DNA from: an uncultured Ruminococcus sp. | Lineage (GTDB): Bacteria > Bacillota > Clostridia > Oscillospirales > Ruminococcaceae | Assembly (NCBI GenBank): GCA_900538575.1 | Contig: UPZA01000003.1 | Span: forward strand, 191,354-255,353 | Direction of reading: 5' to 3' | DNA: 64,000 nucleotides | Shown here: positions 48,315 to 57,641 of the stretch, in pieces | Layout: every line of letters begins with the position of its first letter | Position numbering within the stretch: position 1 is the first letter of the stretch | Translations under genes and position numbers: made by a program | Notes under the pieces: model-generated | Database searches by the model: none | Seen by the model: the letters and a program-made list of their open reading frames with translations, nothing else | What the model was told of the DNA's origin: nothing

Positions 48315-51098
48315 ATGAAGAATATTATCTATCTTGACGGCTCTTGGGATTTCCGCCTTGACGCCGATAAAGCGGGGCTAAATCAGGGATACTTTCATTC
48401 CTCCTTTAACGATACCATAAATCTTCCCGGAACCACCTCGCAGTCAAAAAAGGGAACGCCAAATAAAGAACGGGAGCCGGGCTTTCTTACAGATGAATAT
48501 AGGTTTGAGGGATATGCCTGGTATAGAAAAAGCTTCAATATAAAAGAAAAAAACTTTAAAAATGCGAAGCTTTTTCTTGAAAGAACAAGAAAAACAATGC
48601 TCTGGGTAAACGGTCGGCGGATCGGAAAAGTCCTCGACAGCCTTAACGCTCCGCACATATACGATATAGGAGAATCGCTGAGAGCCGGGGAAAATACTAT
48701 AACAATAATGGTTGACAACACCGATTACCCCACCAAGGGAGGACATATGACCTCTCAGGATACCCAGACTAACTGGAACGGAATTACGGGAGAAATCTCG
48801 GTAAGGATTTATGAAGACGTTTATATCGACAATATCCGGACGTTTCCGGATATACATAATAAATCCGTTAAGGTTAAACTCCGTATAAACGGAGCTGACG
48901 GTATCAATATAGCAGTCTTTGCTTTCATGGAGGACGATATCCACGAAAAGCAGCATTTTGAGCTTTGCGCCGACGAATATGGATATTCAGAATTTACTTA
49001 CAAAATGGACGGAGATACAAAGCTGTGGAGCGAATATACTCCGTATATTTATACCTTGGTTATAGAACTCGAAAGCGGAGAATCCATACGGACCTGCTTC
49101 GGCATGAGGGAATTCAGTACGGAGGGAATGGAATTTAGAATCAACGAAAAGCCCGTCTTTCTCCGAGGTAAGCACGATGGAATGGTTTTTCCTCTGACAG
49201 GCGCGGCTCCCACCGATACTGAAAGCTGGATAAAAACGCTGAAAACCGCAAAGGATTACGGAATCAACCATTACCGCTTTCATACCTGCTGCCCGCCCGA
49301 CGCCGCGTTTACTGCGGCCGATCTACTGGGAATTTATATGGAACCGGAGCTTCCGTTCTGGGGAACAATTCACGCGGAAAACGAGGAGGGCTTTAATAAA
49401 GAGGAACAGGAATATCTGATAAGCGAGGGATATAGAATTCTTGAAAGCTTCGGAAACCATCCGTCCTTCGTAATGTTTTCACTGGGCAACGAGCTTTGGG
49501 GCAGTCCTGAAAGAATGAACCTTATACTAAAAAACTATAAGGAATTCGACAGCAGCCGTCTTTATACCATAGGTTCGAACAATTTTCAGTTCTACCCTAC
49601 CATTGTTGAAAACGACGACTTTTTCTGCGGAGTTCGACTGAGCCGTGAAAGACTGATAAGAGGCTCCTACGCAATGTGCGACGCTCCGCTTGGACATATA
49701 CAGACGGACATTCCCAATGCTTCTTATTGCTATGACAACATTATATGTCCGGCAGCTTCCGACGCCGTTGAAGCTGAGGAAACAGAAATTGAAATTCAAT
49801 ACGGAACAGGAGTTAAAAGAGTTAAGGCCTCCGGCAGCAAGGCCGGACTTGAGCCGAATATTCCTGTAATTTCCCACGAGGTAGGTCAATATTCATTTTA
49901 TCCCGATTTTAATGAGATAGATAAATATACCGGCGTTTTGAAGGCGGAAAATCTTAAAATATTCAGAGAACGTTTGGCTGAAAAGGGTATGCTCAGCAAG
50001 TGGAAGGAATTTTTCAAGGCAAACGGAAGATTCGCCGCGGAATGCTATAAAAATGAAATAGAAACCGCAATGCGTTCTGAAAGGCTGGCAGGCTTTCAGC
50101 TTCTGGATATTCAGGATTTTCCCGGACAAGGCACGGCGCTGGTCGGCATACTCAACTCATTCATGGAAAGCAAAGGTTTTATAACTCCTGAAAAATGGAA
50201 GGGCTTTTGCTCCGATAAAATCCTCCTTGCGGACTTTAAAAGCTATGTTATAACCGATAAACGGTTTACAGCTTCGATATACGCCAGATGCTATAAACCG
50301 GAGGGATTTAAGGACGATTATATAAGATGGGAAATTTCTGACGGCGGTCGCACCGCCGGCGGAGGAGAGCTTGCGGCGGACGGAAACAAAACAGGTCTTT
50401 TCAAGATAGGCGCTGTAAATTGGAATATCCCGGAGGATTATAAAACACCGAAAAAACTGACGCTTACCCTTACCGCAAAAAATACTGAAAACAGCTATGA
50501 TCTCTGGTATTTTCCGGAATTAAAAAGCTGGAATCCCACGGACGGAAACAAAATAATTGTAACTGATAGTACGGATACAGCCGTTAAAACGCTGAGGGAG
50601 GGCGGAAACGTTTTGCTCGCCTCAGAAAATTTGAAAAATTATGTGGAGGGAACCTATTGTACCGATTTCTGGTGCTATCCTATGTTCAAAACCATATCGG
50701 AACAAATGAATAAGCCTGTTCCTGTGGGAACAATGGGACTTCTCATAGATAATTCCCATAAAGCTCTGAAATATTTCGCAAGCGAATATTACTCCACGCC
50801 GCAATGGTACAACATAGTAAAAAGCGGAGTATGCGCCGTTTTGGACGACGCTCCGAAGGATTTTTACCCGATAGTACAGACAATTGATAACATAGAAAGA
50901 AACCATAAGCTCGGAAATCTGTTTGAAGCAAACGTTTTAAACGGAAAGCTTATCGTATGCACAATGTCGCTGAGGCGGCTCTTCGAATCAATAGAGGGAA
51001 AATGGTTTGTTAAAAGCGTCTGCGATTACTGCGGCTCCGAAAGCTTTAATCCTAAGTATCGCCTTGACGAGGAATATATACGTTCAATATTCATATAA
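48315..51098 (+). CDS. GH2-family glycoside hydrolase, cytoplasmic
   Basis: The 927-residue protein lacks a signal peptide. The N-terminal jelly roll is GH2-like (LDGSWDFRLDADKAG, YAWYRKSFNI, LFLERTRKTMLWVNGRRIG). It is followed by an Ig-like domain and a TIM barrel with the acid/base Glu393 in FSLGNELWG and a candidate nucleophile Glu522 in VISHEVGQY. Residues about 730-927 form an alpha/beta C-terminal region (NVLLASENLKNY, GLLIDNSHKALKYF) like those of some exo-acting GH2 enzymes. The activity could be beta-galactosidase, beta-glucuronidase or arabinosidase-like; the sequence does not decide. AAAGGAAAAAG precedes the ATG, 16 nt after the SDR gene. Confidence 0.88.
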   Translation: MKNIIYLDGSWDFRLDADKAGLNQGYFHSSFNDTINLPGTTSQSKKGTPNKEREPGFLTDEYRFEGYAWYRKSFNIKEKNFKNAKLFLERTRKTMLWVNGRRIGKVLDSLNAPHIYDIGESLRAGENTITIMVDNTDYPTKGGHMTSQDTQTNWNGITGEISVRIYEDVYIDNIRTFPDIHNKSVKVKLRINGADGINIAVFAFMEDDIHEKQHFELCADEYGYSEFTYKMDGDTKLWSEYTPYIYTLVIELESGESIRTCFGMREFSTEGMEFRINEKPVFLRGKHDGMVFPLTGAAPTDTESWIKTLKTAKDYGINHYRFHTCCPPDAAFTAADLLGIYMEPELPFWGTIHAENEEGFNKEEQEYLISEGYRILESFGNHPSFVMFSLGNELWGSPERMNLILKNYKEFDSSRLYTIGSNNFQFYPTIVENDDFFCGVRLSRERLIRGSYAMCDAPLGHIQTDIPNASYCYDNIICPAASDAVEAEETEIEIQYGTGVKRVKASGSKAGLEPNIPVISHEVGQYSFYPDFNEIDKYTGVLKAENLKIFRERLAEKGMLSKWKEFFKANGRFAAECYKNEIETAMRSERLAGFQLLDIQDFPGQGTALVGILNSFMESKGFITPEKWKGFCSDKILLADFKSYVITDKRFTASIYARCYKPEGFKDDYIRWEISDGGRTAGGGELAADGNKTGLFKIGAVNWNIPEDYKTPKKLTLTLTAKNTENSYDLWYFPELKSWNPTDGNKIIVTDSTDTAVKTLREGGNVLLASENLKNYVEGTYCTDFWCYPMFKTISEQMNKPVPVGTMGLLIDNSHKALKYFASEYYSTPQWYNIVKSGVCAVLDDAPKDFYPIVQTIDNIERNHKLGNLFEANVLNGKLIVCTMSLRRLFESIEGKWFVKSVCDYCGSESFNPKYRLDEEYIRSIFI

Positions 51099-51116
51099 AA
51101 CTGTGAGGAAAATAAT

Positions 51117-51968
51117 ATGGAATTGATTTTTTTAGCGCTTTGCTTTATAACTCTCGCGCTTATTTACTTCTTTGCAGAAAACCGACTTCTTTTAACAAGA
51201 AAATACAAAATAAGGCTCAGCACAGATAATGTGCGGAGCCTGAAAATCGTTCAGATTTCCGATATACATAAAAGCAATAAAAAAAATAAGATTATTTCAA
51301 GAACAAAACAGTTAAAACCGGATATTATCTTGCTAACCGGAGATATGATTTCGAGATCAGTCAGGGATATGTCCGAAATAGATAACCTAACGCGCTCCTT
51401 ATCAGATTTATGTCCTGTTTATGCCTGCCCCGGAAACCATGAGCTTGATCTGCCCTCAGAAATATACGAAAAGTATAAAACGATTATGCAGAAAAACGGC
51501 GTTATTTATCTTGAAAACCGCCGGACGGCCTTTGAACGAAACGGCGTTAAAATAAATATAGCGGGAGCCTCTCTGAGAAAAAGCGTCTATCGGGACGACA
51601 AGGGCGGATATAAAAGACTTCACAAATATACCTCCGAAGAGCTTGAGGAGGATATAGGTCCAAAAGCGGGTTTTACATTATTGCTGGCGCATAACCCGCT
51701 GTGCGCCAAGGCTTACAGCCAATGGGGAGCCGATATTGTTTTCTGCGGACATATACACGGCGGCGCCGTAAGACTGCCTCTTCTGGGCGGACTGCTTTCT
51801 CCTGAAAGAAAATTTCTTCCTGAATACAGCAAGGGAATCTATCGTATAGGCAAAACAGAAATGATCGTTTCGGGGGGGATCGGCAAGCCGAGACTTTTTA
51901 ATCCCCCTGAGATAGTATTCTGCGAATTAATCGGAAACAATAAAAAAATTCTTAAAATTGCGAACTAA
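51117..51968 (+). CDS. Membrane-anchored metallophosphoesterase (YkuE-like)
   Basis: The 283-residue protein has an N-terminal hydrophobic anchor (about 1-20) and a calcineurin-type dimetal phosphoesterase domain. Metal ligands lie in IVQISDIHKS, ILLTGDMIS, PGNHELD, LLLAHNP and FCGHIHGG. YkuE-like enzymes act at the membrane, with UDP-diacylglucosamine or wall-linked phosphodiesters suggested as substrates. It is 18 nt after the GH2 gene and so is the last gene of the SDR-GH2 unit. Functional linkage to the two metabolic enzymes is unclear. Confidence 0.9.
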   Translation: MELIFLALCFITLALIYFFAENRLLLTRKYKIRLSTDNVRSLKIVQISDIHKSNKKNKIISRTKQLKPDIILLTGDMISRSVRDMSEIDNLTRSLSDLCPVYACPGNHELDLPSEIYEKYKTIMQKNGVIYLENRRTAFERNGVKINIAGASLRKSVYRDDKGGYKRLHKYTSEELEEDIGPKAGFTLLLAHNPLCAKAYSQWGADIVFCGHIHGGAVRLPLLGGLLSPERKFLPEYSKGIYRIGKTEMIVSGGIGKPRLFNPPEIVFCELIGNNKKILKIAN

Positions 51969-52061
51969 ATCGTTTAAGGTCAATATTACATAATATAATC
52001 GTCATAATCATCTCTTGAAAAATAAATTTTATACTGATATACTATTGTTTGTTGGAAAAGA

Positions 52062-52916
52062 TTATTCGTCCTTGCGAGATCGCTTTCTAACCTCTCCGGG
52101 ACTGCACCCATACTGCTCCTTGAACTTCTTCACAAAGAGCTTATAGTTATGGCAGAAGCCATGCTTATCTGCAATACTGCCTATTGTATAATCGGTGTTT
52201 GCGATATCGTAATAAACATGCTCAAGACGAATAGCGAAAACATATTCCATGAACGTCATGCCCATATATTTTCTGAAAAACCGCGCAAAATATTCCCTGT
52301 TAAGGGCAACGGCCTCGGCTGCGTCCTGCAGCGTTATGTTTTCGGAATAATGCTGACGGGCATATTGAAGAACAACCCCCAGTCTTTGAATATTCCTGTC
52401 AGTTTTCTTTTTCAGCGCAGGATCTGCGCTCGACTTGAATCCCTTGACGAGCTTATAAAGCAGCTCATAAACCAGCGAATTAAACATTAAAATATAACCG
52501 TCGTCTCTCGGGGCTTCAAAAAGACTTTTGAGCTTTTCAAGAGTTTCCCTGACTCCGGCATTATTTCCGTTTCCGTCTGACGCAGCCGACGCGCTGTAGC
52601 AGTTGAACTTAATAATGTCAATATTGGATATACTTTTTTCCAGAATCTCATAGGGAATCTGAAGCAGCAGATGACGGCCTTTTTCTCGGCATATAACAGA
52701 ATGTATAGTTTTTGAATTCACCACTATGAACCCGCCCGGCTTTAGCATATAATTGCTTTCGCTTATATTAAGCGTCATTCCGCCGGCAATTAGATATATT
52801 ATTTCAAGACCGTTGTGCCAATGCTTTGAATTAAAAAAACCGTCTGTATTGTAGATTTCAAACAGCATTCCTGTTTCAGGCTGATATTGAATCTGTTCAT
52901 GACTGTAATTTTCCAT
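52062..52916 (-). CDS. AraC-family transcriptional regulator
   Basis: The 284-residue protein has an N-terminal cupin sensor (about 10-110; KHWHNGLEIIYLIAGG, GGFIVVNSKTIHSV) and two C-terminal helix-turn-helix motifs (about 185-280; ENITLQDAAEAVALNREYFA and IGSIADKHGFCHNYKLFVKK). The HxHNG string is usual for sugar-responsive members. It faces the MATE gene divergently across 82 nt and lies convergent to the SDR-GH2 operon, so either could be its target. The ligand is unknown. Confidence 0.92.
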   Translation of the reverse strand: MENYSHEQIQYQPETGMLFEIYNTDGFFNSKHWHNGLEIIYLIAGGMTLNISESNYMLKPGGFIVVNSKTIHSVICREKGRHLLLQIPYEILEKSISNIDIIKFNCYSASAASDGNGNNAGVRETLEKLKSLFEAPRDDGYILMFNSLVYELLYKLVKGFKSSADPALKKKTDRNIQRLGVVLQYARQHYSENITLQDAAEAVALNREYFARFFRKYMGMTFMEYVFAIRLEHVYYDIANTDYTIGSIADKHGFCHNYKLFVKKFKEQYGCSPGEVRKRSRKDE

Positions 52917-52998
52917 TTATACACTCCCCTATTTATAATATAATCATATTTTATCATAAACTTCAAAATATAGCAATACATAGAAAGGATGATGAGCA

Positions 52999-54378
52999 AT
53001 GTCAATGACAAAAGAAATGACGTCGGGAAAACCATATAAGCTTATACTGAGCTTCGCCATACCGTTAATACTCGGCAATGTGTTTCAACAGCTTTACAAT
53101 ATGGTCGACACTGTGATCGTAGGAAAATTTGTTGGAGTAAACGCGCTTGCCGGAGTTGGTTCGACAGGCGCTATTAATTTCCTTGTTATAGGCTTTGCTC
53201 TGGGGATATGCAGCGGATTTTCCATTATGATCGCTCAACGCTTCGGAGCCGGAGATTATTCGGGAATGAGAAAATTCATAGCAAATTCTATTTATTTATG
53301 CATAGCGGTAGCGGTGATACTCACAGCGGTAACGATGCTCCTCACTAAGCCGATATTAACCGTTATGAACACTCCCAAGGAAATATACGATTACGCTTAT
53401 AATTATATCATTATTATATTCGCCGGAATATCAGCCACCATGTTTTATAATATCCTTTCGGGTATTTTAAGAGCAGTGGGAGACAGCAGAACTCCTTTGA
53501 TTTTTTTAGGAGTATCCTCAGTTTTAAACGTAGGCCTTGACCTTCTGTGCATCATTGTATTTAAGATGGGCGTTGCCGGCGCGGGTATAGCTACCGTAAT
53601 ATCGCAGGCAATATCCGCTTTCCTTTGCTTAATATATATCAGAAAGAATTATGATATACTGAGATTTGAACATGACGAGTTTAAATTCGAAGCGCACAGA
53701 GCCAAAAGACTTGTTTCTGTAGGAATACCAATGGCCTTGCAGTTTTCTATAACGGCAATAGGCAGTATTATACTGCAAAGCGCCGTTAACTCTCTAGGGA
53801 CCGCCTCCGTGGCCTCGGTAACGGCAGCTACGAAAATACAAACGGTAGCCATCGGCCCCATGGAAAGCCTCGGAATAACAATGGCAACCTACTGCGGACA
53901 GAACAGAGGCGCGGGAAAATACACAAGAATACGCGTCGGTATAAGGCAAAGCCTGATAATGTCCATGATCTACTGCGTTATTTCTGCTTTAGCGGTATCG
54001 TTACTGGGCGGATTTATGACAGTTTTATTTGTTGAATCGAAGCAAACCTCTCCGGAAGAGCTTAAAGAAATAATAAGCCTTTCGGTAAAATATTTAAGGC
54101 TCAACAGTATATTCTATCCTGTTTTAGGAATACTTTTTATTTTAAGAAACGCTCTCCAGGGAATGGGCTACAGCTTCCTTCCCATGATGGCCGGCGTAAG
54201 CGAGCTTATAGCAAGAACTCTTGTAGTATTTGCATTCGTTTCATCGTTCGGTTTTATGGCGGCATGTCTGGCAAGTCCGGTTGCATGGCTGTTCGCAGAC
54301 ATACTTCTTATTATAACCTATTTTTTAAAGATTAAGGAATTGAAGTCAGAGCTGATTTTTAAAAAGGCAAGAGTATAA
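52999..54378 (+). CDS. MATE family exporter
   Basis: The 459-residue protein has twelve predicted helices and the signature GKPYKLILSFAIPLILGNVF followed by LYNMVDTVIVGKFVG, close to the clostridial MATE subgroup. The ATG at 52999 has AAAGGA nine bases upstream. It diverges from the AraC gene and may be controlled by it. It is clearly different from the MATE at 2725-4059, although both belong to the same broad subfamily. A strong hairpin terminates it. Confidence 0.93.
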   Translation: MSMTKEMTSGKPYKLILSFAIPLILGNVFQQLYNMVDTVIVGKFVGVNALAGVGSTGAINFLVIGFALGICSGFSIMIAQRFGAGDYSGMRKFIANSIYLCIAVAVILTAVTMLLTKPILTVMNTPKEIYDYAYNYIIIIFAGISATMFYNILSGILRAVGDSRTPLIFLGVSSVLNVGLDLLCIIVFKMGVAGAGIATVISQAISAFLCLIYIRKNYDILRFEHDEFKFEAHRAKRLVSVGIPMALQFSITAIGSIILQSAVNSLGTASVASVTAATKIQTVAIGPMESLGITMATYCGQNRGAGKYTRIRVGIRQSLIMSMIYCVISALAVSLLGGFMTVLFVESKQTSPEELKEIISLSVKYLRLNSIFYPVLGILFILRNALQGMGYSFLPMMAGVSELIARTLVVFAFVSSFGFMAACLASPVAWLFADILLIITYFLKIKELKSELIFKKARV

Positions 54379-54379
54379 A

Positions 54380-54415
54380 AAAATGGTTTCGCATAAAAAG
54401 CGAAACCATTTTTTA
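54380..54415. terminator. Bidirectional terminator between MATE and GNAT genes
   Basis: AAAATGGTTTCGC, ATAAAAA, GCGAAACCATTTT with A and T tracts on either side. Confidence 0.88.
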
Positions 54416-54421
54416 ACGGAA

Positions 54422-54859
54422 TTATAAGCGGTTTTTGCATTTGTGCCACTCCATCAGAAGCTCTCTTTCTCCGAAATCCTTATCCGTCCGTTTATTTACT
54501 GTAATAAAACCTTCCCTTTTGTAAAAATCCACTGCTCGGTTATTTTTTTCATAAACGTCTAAGGAAAGACGCATACGATTCATTTTAGCAAAATCTATCA
54601 GCTCTTTTCCGATACCCTTCGAACGGTATTCATACTCTACAAATATTCCGGCTATATAATCATCGTTTAATCCAATAAATCCGGCAATAACGCCGTCTGT
54701 TTCATAAACCCAGACCTCGGCCTTTTTTATGGCTCTTCTGACATACTCATAATTTTTATGCCAATAATCCGCACAGATAAACCAATGAGCCTGAATATTT
54801 CCGTAAAGCCATATATCCATAACCGCTTCAACGTCCTCGTTCCTCAGCTTTCTAATCAT
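54422..54859 (-). CDS. GNAT-family N-acetyltransferase
   Basis: The 145-residue protein is a single GNAT domain. MIRKLRNEDVEAVMDIWL opens it, GIFVEYEYRSKGIGKELIDF holds the acetyl-CoA loop, and LDVYEKNNRAVDFYKREGF is the conserved C-terminal strand and helix. The layout resembles YjdJ/PhnO-like acetyltransferases that modify small amines, but the substrate is open. ATG 54859 is selected with AGGGG nine bases before it; the upstream in-frame TTG at 54886 lacks a ribosome binding site. Confidence 0.88.
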   Translation of the reverse strand: MIRKLRNEDVEAVMDIWLYGNIQAHWFICADYWHKNYEYVRRAIKKAEVWVYETDGVIAGFIGLNDDYIAGIFVEYEYRSKGIGKELIDFAKMNRMRLSLDVYEKNNRAVDFYKREGFITVNKRTDKDFGERELLMEWHKCKNRL

Positions 54860-54926
54860 AACGCTTCGCCCCTTTAATAATAACAAACGCTATATTCCAA
54901 TTCTGAAATACTTATATGCCCTAAGG

Positions 54927-54951
54927 AAAAAAAGCCGCCTTTTCAGGCGAC
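54927..54951 (-). terminator. Terminator of secD-secF
   Basis: Minus strand GTCGCC, TGAAAA, GGCGGC followed by seven T. Confidence 0.85.
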
Positions 54952-54958
54952 TTTTATT

Positions 54959-55882
54959 TTATTTTTTGCTTAATTTTCTTTCATTCCACCAAACCCATAG
55001 CTGTGAAGCAATGAAAAGGCTTGAATATGTTCCGGCCGCCATGCCGACTATCATCGGAATGGAGAAGCTCAGAATCGAGCTTACACCGAAGCAGTAAGCG
55101 ACTATTGTAACTATAACCATTGTCGAAACAGTAGTAACGGACGTTCTGATAGAACGTCTCATAGACTGCGACGTACTTACGTTTACAAGCTCCGCCACAG
55201 AAGCCTTTTTCATGATACTTTTGTTTTCTCTTATTCTGTCGTATACTACGATAGTATCGTTTACAGAATAGCCGAGTATAGTAAGAATAACGGCGATAAA
55301 GTTTGCGTTTATCTCATAGCCTAAAATTACAAATGTACCGAAAACAAAGATCAGGTTATGAACAAGACCGACAACCGCGCATACGCCCGCAGACCAGCCG
55401 CTTATCTGTTTGAATCTGAAAGCAATATACAGGATAATAAGCAAAGCGGCAAGAACTGAAACGATTATGCATTTTATAAAAAACTCGCGACCGGAGGTAG
55501 GATTTACATCGTTTGAATCCAACTGCTCAATACCGGCGTCAGGGAATTTCTCTTGCAGCAGGCTTGTCAGAGAATTCTGTTTTTCCGCTGAAAGTCCCTG
55601 ATCATAGCTGAAAGAAATTGAAAACGTATCTGCGTTTCCTGAAAGGCTCTCGCCCTTCTGTATGGTTACGGGGGTATCCAGCAGCTCCTCTATATCCTTC
55701 TTAACGGAATTGACGTCGCATTCTACCTCAGAGGAATAGGAAATTATAGTTCCTCCCTTAAATTCAATGGCGATTTCAACGCCTCTGATTACTGTAAACA
55801 CTATTATTCCGACAATCAATATGAGAGGAATGAGAAACCAGATTTTTTTCTTAGCTGAAAAATCATAAACTTTTTTAGTCAT
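54959..55882 (-). CDS. secF: Protein translocase subunit SecF
   Basis: The 307-residue protein has six membrane helices. FKGGTIISYSSE is the SecF first-loop motif, and the conserved cytoplasmic-side string NDTIVVYDRIRENKSIM follows. SecF with SecD uses the proton gradient to pull exported proteins through SecYEG. The ATG at 55882 overlaps the end of secD by 8 nt and has GGAGG eight bases before it; the extra upstream codons in the frame are not needed. Confidence 0.95.
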   Translation of the reverse strand: MTKKVYDFSAKKKIWFLIPLILIVGIIVFTVIRGVEIAIEFKGGTIISYSSEVECDVNSVKKDIEELLDTPVTIQKGESLSGNADTFSISFSYDQGLSAEKQNSLTSLLQEKFPDAGIEQLDSNDVNPTSGREFFIKCIIVSVLAALLIILYIAFRFKQISGWSAGVCAVVGLVHNLIFVFGTFVILGYEINANFIAVILTILGYSVNDTIVVYDRIRENKSIMKKASVAELVNVSTSQSMRRSIRTSVTTVSTMVIVTIVAYCFGVSSILSFSIPMIVGMAAGTYSSLFIASQLWVWWNERKLSKK

Positions 55883-57278
55883 TACTCTCACCTCCGTAAA
55901 GCTTCTTATTTCTGAAGATCTTAAACCTTGAAAGTGAATAAACCATCAGTCTTGAAGCAAAAACGCCCATTACAAAGTTCATCAGTGTTCCTATAAGGAG
56001 CGTAAAGCCGAACGAATAAATAACGCCCTCCGTTGTCGCGCCTATTCCAAACAGACTGAGAACCTTATTTAACCCGCTTGCAAAGAAACTGTCAGGCGTT
56101 CCGAACGCGCCCATAAGAATTACAGCGACGATAAGTCCGGTCAGGTTTCCGTCAAAAATAGAAGAGAACGCTCTCTTATAACCGGCTCTCAGCGCGGAGT
56201 CAAGGCTCTTTCCCGCACGCAGTTCTTCTCTTATACGCTCTCCGGTAATTATATTGGCGTCTACGCCCATTCCGACCGTCAGGATAATACCGGCTATACC
56301 GGGTATTGTAAGTGTCGAGCTTGGCATAAATCCAAACCAGCCGGATATGCATGCGAGCGTTACGGCAACCTGTCCTATAATAGAAATAGCGGCAACAAAT
56401 CCTGTAACCTTGTAAAGAAAAATCATATAAACCGCAATAAAAGCAAAAGCGATAATACCGCTTATTATCATAGCCTTAAGCGCGCCTGTTCCCAGCGTCG
56501 GTGAAATTGTCTTAAAGCTTGACGTTTCCAGCTTGAACGGAAGCGCGCCGGAATTTATCTTATCCGCAAGGCTCTTTGCGCTGTCAGCGGTAAAGCTGCC
56601 TGAAATGACCGCCTTTCCGTCTGTAATAGCCTCGTTTACGGTCGGCGCGGAGATCATATTGTTATCCATCCATATGGAAATGGATTCGCCTGTTCCAGCC
56701 ATAGTAGACGTAACTGCGGAAAAGGTTTCAGCCGCCGTATCCGTCAGCTCAAGCGACACGACATAGCTGTATGTACCGTCGGCTTCAGCCTGTCTCAAAG
56801 GCTCGGCTTTCTTTATGTCGGTACCCTGAAGCACAATATCTCCTGCCGGGGATCCGTCCTCATTAGTATCAGTTCCTACCCTAAACGAAAGCATAGCCGT
56901 TTCTCCAAGCTCCTTTACGGCAGCCTCAGGATCAAAGTCCTTTTCTCCGGCCTGCCACGGAAATCTGACGATAATTCTGTCGTTTTCCGTATCCTCGTAT
57001 ACCTCGCTGTCATTTATATTAAGCGAAGCAAGTCTGAGCTTTACTACTTCAAGAGCCGCGTCAAGCTGCTCGTCCGTTGCTTCCGCCCCGTCGGCCGGAA
57101 TAAACGTAACGTCGACGCCGCCCTGAATATCTATTCCCAGACGGATATCCTCAACGCCCTTGATCCGTACCGTCTTTATGTCGCCGTATTGCGTTGAAAA
57201 TCCGAACACTACGGAAGCGGCAAAAACAAGTATCAGTCCGAAGACGATGAAAAATACCGGTTTCTTTGCATGTTTCAC
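55875..57278 (-). CDS. secD: Protein translocase subunit SecD
   Basis: The 467-residue protein has an N-terminal helix, a large outer domain (LGIDIQGGVDVTFIPADGAE; a P1-type region with Asp/Gly motifs) and five C-terminal helices including GVDANIITGERIREEL, the SecD hallmark. The start is a GTG at about 57278, preceded by AGGAGG at seven bases; the reading frame continues upstream without a ribosome binding site. A consensus promoter lies at 57344-57372. yajC is not adjacent. SecD is separate from SecF here rather than fused, unlike Bacillus. Confidence 0.94.
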   Translation of the reverse strand: MKHAKKPVFFIVFGLILVFAASVVFGFSTQYGDIKTVRIKGVEDIRLGIDIQGGVDVTFIPADGAEATDEQLDAALEVVKLRLASLNINDSEVYEDTENDRIIVRFPWQAGEKDFDPEAAVKELGETAMLSFRVGTDTNEDGSPAGDIVLQGTDIKKAEPLRQAEADGTYSYVVSLELTDTAAETFSAVTSTMAGTGESISIWMDNNMISAPTVNEAITDGKAVISGSFTADSAKSLADKINSGALPFKLETSSFKTISPTLGTGALKAMIISGIIAFAFIAVYMIFLYKVTGFVAAISIIGQVAVTLACISGWFGFMPSSTLTIPGIAGIILTVGMGVDANIITGERIREELRAGKSLDSALRAGYKRAFSSIFDGNLTGLIVAVILMGAFGTPDSFFASGLNKVLSLFGIGATTEGVIYSFGFTLLIGTLMNFVMGVFASRLMVYSLSRFKIFRNKKLYGGESND

Positions 57279-57343
57279 ATTCAAACCTCCTGTATATTTT
57301 TTCCCGGCATAATACACGTTTTATATGCCGGCAGTTACTTATA

Positions 57344-57372
57344 ATTATATGATTATTTAATCAACATGTCAA
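57344..57372 (-). promoter_or_regulatory. Promoter of secD-secF
   Basis: Minus strand TTGACA (57367-57372), 17 bp, TATAAT (57344-57349): a perfect consensus. Confidence 0.85.
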
Positions 57373-57398
57373 GTGATTTTTGCATATTTGCCGTTTTT

Positions 57399-57627
57399 TC
57401 ATTGTTTTTTCACAAATTCCGGAAAACTCCTAAATTTGTCAACAACAATCTTTCCTTCGCCATCAATCAGAGGAGTAATAAATCTCGACTTGTATCGCCT
57501 GACAAAATATAATTTACGCCTGTCTGAATGTCGGCAATTACTTTAAAATATCTCCCATGTCTAACGACTGCTGATCTTTTACGATAAAACGCTTTTCCGG
57601 CTTCACCTTTTTTGTCTTATCAGACAT
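57399..57627 (-). pseudogene. Frameshifted DUF6440-family gene
   Basis: On the minus strand an ATG at 57627, with GGAGG upstream, starts KKVKPEKRFIVKDQQSL, then stops after 29 codons. The second frame continues with FKVIADIQTGVNYILSGDTS, and the third frame finishes with ITPLIDGEGKIVVDKF and a TGA at 57399. Joined, these three pieces reproduce the DUF6440 pattern (RFIV, DxxTGVNYL, LTPLLDxDGK). Two frameshifts are therefore needed, so the gene is broken, unless there are sequencing errors. It sits 14 nt after purB and was probably cotranscribed with it. The function of intact relatives is unknown. Confidence 0.75.
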
Positions 57628-57641
57628 TTCCAGCCTCCGAA

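Noticed and set aside
48444..48956. 170-codon minus-strand frame inside the GH2 gene
   Set aside because: It is a shadow of the GH2 coding sequence, with no plausible start signal and a biased Phe/Ser composition.
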